7,251 nucleotides of DNA, from positions 1 to 7,251 of the forward strand of contig JAAZFA010000499.1 of assembly GCA_012511995.1 (NCBI GenBank). Direction: 5' to 3'. The notes beneath the pieces are model-generated. The model was not told the DNA's origin. It saw only the letters and a program-made list of their open reading frames with translations, and made no database searches. The stretch is from Thermoproteota archaeon (lineage in GTDB: Archaea; Thermoproteota; Bathyarchaeia; Bathyarchaeales; Bathycorpusculaceae). This document shows positions 6,553 to 7,251 of this stretch, piece by piece; positions within the stretch are counted from its first letter, which is position 1; the number at the start of each line of letters is the position of its first letter. A program made the position numbers and the translations under genes.

Positions 6553-7251
6553 AAACTTCACGTGTGACTTTTATAGTAGTCTTTTTTGCTTTAGTCATTT
6601 GTTTGGCTATGTTTGCCCCCGTTGCACTGTCAGCAACTAACTTGCAAGACGGTAACTGGAACATGTGGCGCCATGACCCAGCACATACTTCCGTCGCGAC
6701 AGCAGGACCTTCAAACCTCACAGTTGCATGGAAATACACAACTTCGGGCGCCGTCATATCCTCTCCTAGCATCGTAGACGGCATAGTTTACGTGGGTTCA
6801 CAGGACAGTTATCTATATGCTTTAAACGCGGATAGCGGCGCTCTGATTTGGAAGTTTAAAACCAACGACTACATAGTTTCTTCGCCTGCTGCGGTAAATG
6901 GTAAAGTTTTCACGGGAGGTGATGACGGTTACGTCTATTGTTTAGACGCTCAAACTGGCGAGATGAAGTGGAAAACCTTCGTCAACGGTGATATTGAATA
7001 CACATACGGCTCGCTGGTGCTCAAGTCCTCGCCAACAGTGGCGGCTGGTATGGTCTACATCGGCTCGCTAGATGGCTATCTTTATGCGCTCGATGTAGAC
7101 AGTGGAGACATCAACTGGAAGTATAACACCGACGGTTACATCCTCTCCTCTCCCGCAGTCGTTGATGGCGCAGTCTACTTTACCTCTGAATTACCCGAAA
7201 CAGGAATTCTCTATAAGCTAAACGCACAAAGCGGCTCCTTGATTTGGAGCA
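6549..7251 (+). CDS. Secreted PQQ-like beta-propeller protein, 3' end cut off by window edge
   Basis: The visible part is 234 residues, open to the right edge. It has a signal peptide (about 1-29, ending APVALSA) and then the family's entry motif WNMWRHDPAHTS (37-48). Regular blades of about 40 residues follow, with strand-end Trp61, 101, 141, 190 and 233, and VYVGSQD, VFTGGDD and VYIGSLD strands. The third unit has a short extra loop (YTYGSLVLK, 151-159). The repeats are closer in sequence to those of the minus-strand 749-residue protein than to its operon partner, with SSPAxV and YALxAxSG consensus blocks. It is probably exported. Whether it ends in a membrane anchor like the other two cannot be seen. 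It starts in a 4-base overlap with the upstream gene. No specific ligand can be named. Confidence 0.9.
   Translation, partial: MKTSRVTFIVVFFALVICLAMFAPVALSATNLQDGNWNMWRHDPAHTSVATAGPSNLTVAWKYTTSGAVISSPSIVDGIVYVGSQDSYLYALNADSGALIWKFKTNDYIVSSPAAVNGKVFTGGDDGYVYCLDAQTGEMKWKTFVNGDIEYTYGSLVLKSSPTVAAGMVYIGSLDGYLYALDVDSGDINWKYNTDGYILSSPAVVDGAVYFTSELPETGILYKLNAQSGSLIWS

Noticed and set aside
6356..6784. 142-residue minus-strand open frame across the junction of the two plus-strand propeller genes
   Set aside because: It spans the stop/start overlap of two real genes and reads their signal and membrane segments backwards. No SD or family is recognised.

Overview
The window looks archaeal. SD-type ribosome binding sites sit alongside AT-rich TATA/BRE-like promoter elements, and one gene end is followed by oligo-T runs without a GC-rich hairpin. 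The gene content is several secreted PQQ-like beta-propeller proteins with C-terminal membrane anchors, plus two unrelated radical SAM enzymes. A mesophilic anaerobic TACK-type archaeon such as Bathyarchaeia would fit. That assignment is inferred from gene content only, because no marker gene is present.

Layout: the left 5 kb is on the minus strand and the right 2.1 kb is on the plus strand, diverging from a 207-base AT-rich region (4906-5112). In transcription order, the minus arm holds a radical SAM/SPASM enzyme (4905-3826, TTG start), a 749-residue surface protein with sixteen propeller repeats (3693-1444), and a B12-binding-type radical SAM enzyme (from 1346, running off the left edge). 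The plus arm holds a 479-residue eight-repeat propeller with a C-terminal anchor (5113-6552). It overlaps by 4 bases a second propeller gene with a signal peptide (from 6549, running off the right edge).

How the genes relate: the three propellers are exported and probably face outside the membrane, as surface scaffolds or binders. None shows a feature that proves binding of PQQ or enzymatic activity. The minus-strand genes are separated by 132 and 97 bases. An oligo-T terminator follows the first, and promoter-like elements precede each, so they are probably separate transcripts. The plus-strand pair is probably one translationally coupled operon. The two radical SAM enzymes are cytosolic types and no precursor peptide is visible, so a shared pathway with the propellers is possible but unproven. 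I see no RNA gene, mobile element or CRISPR array. The most notable items are the 8+8 repeat architecture of the 749-residue protein and two perfect inverted repeats placed at promoters.
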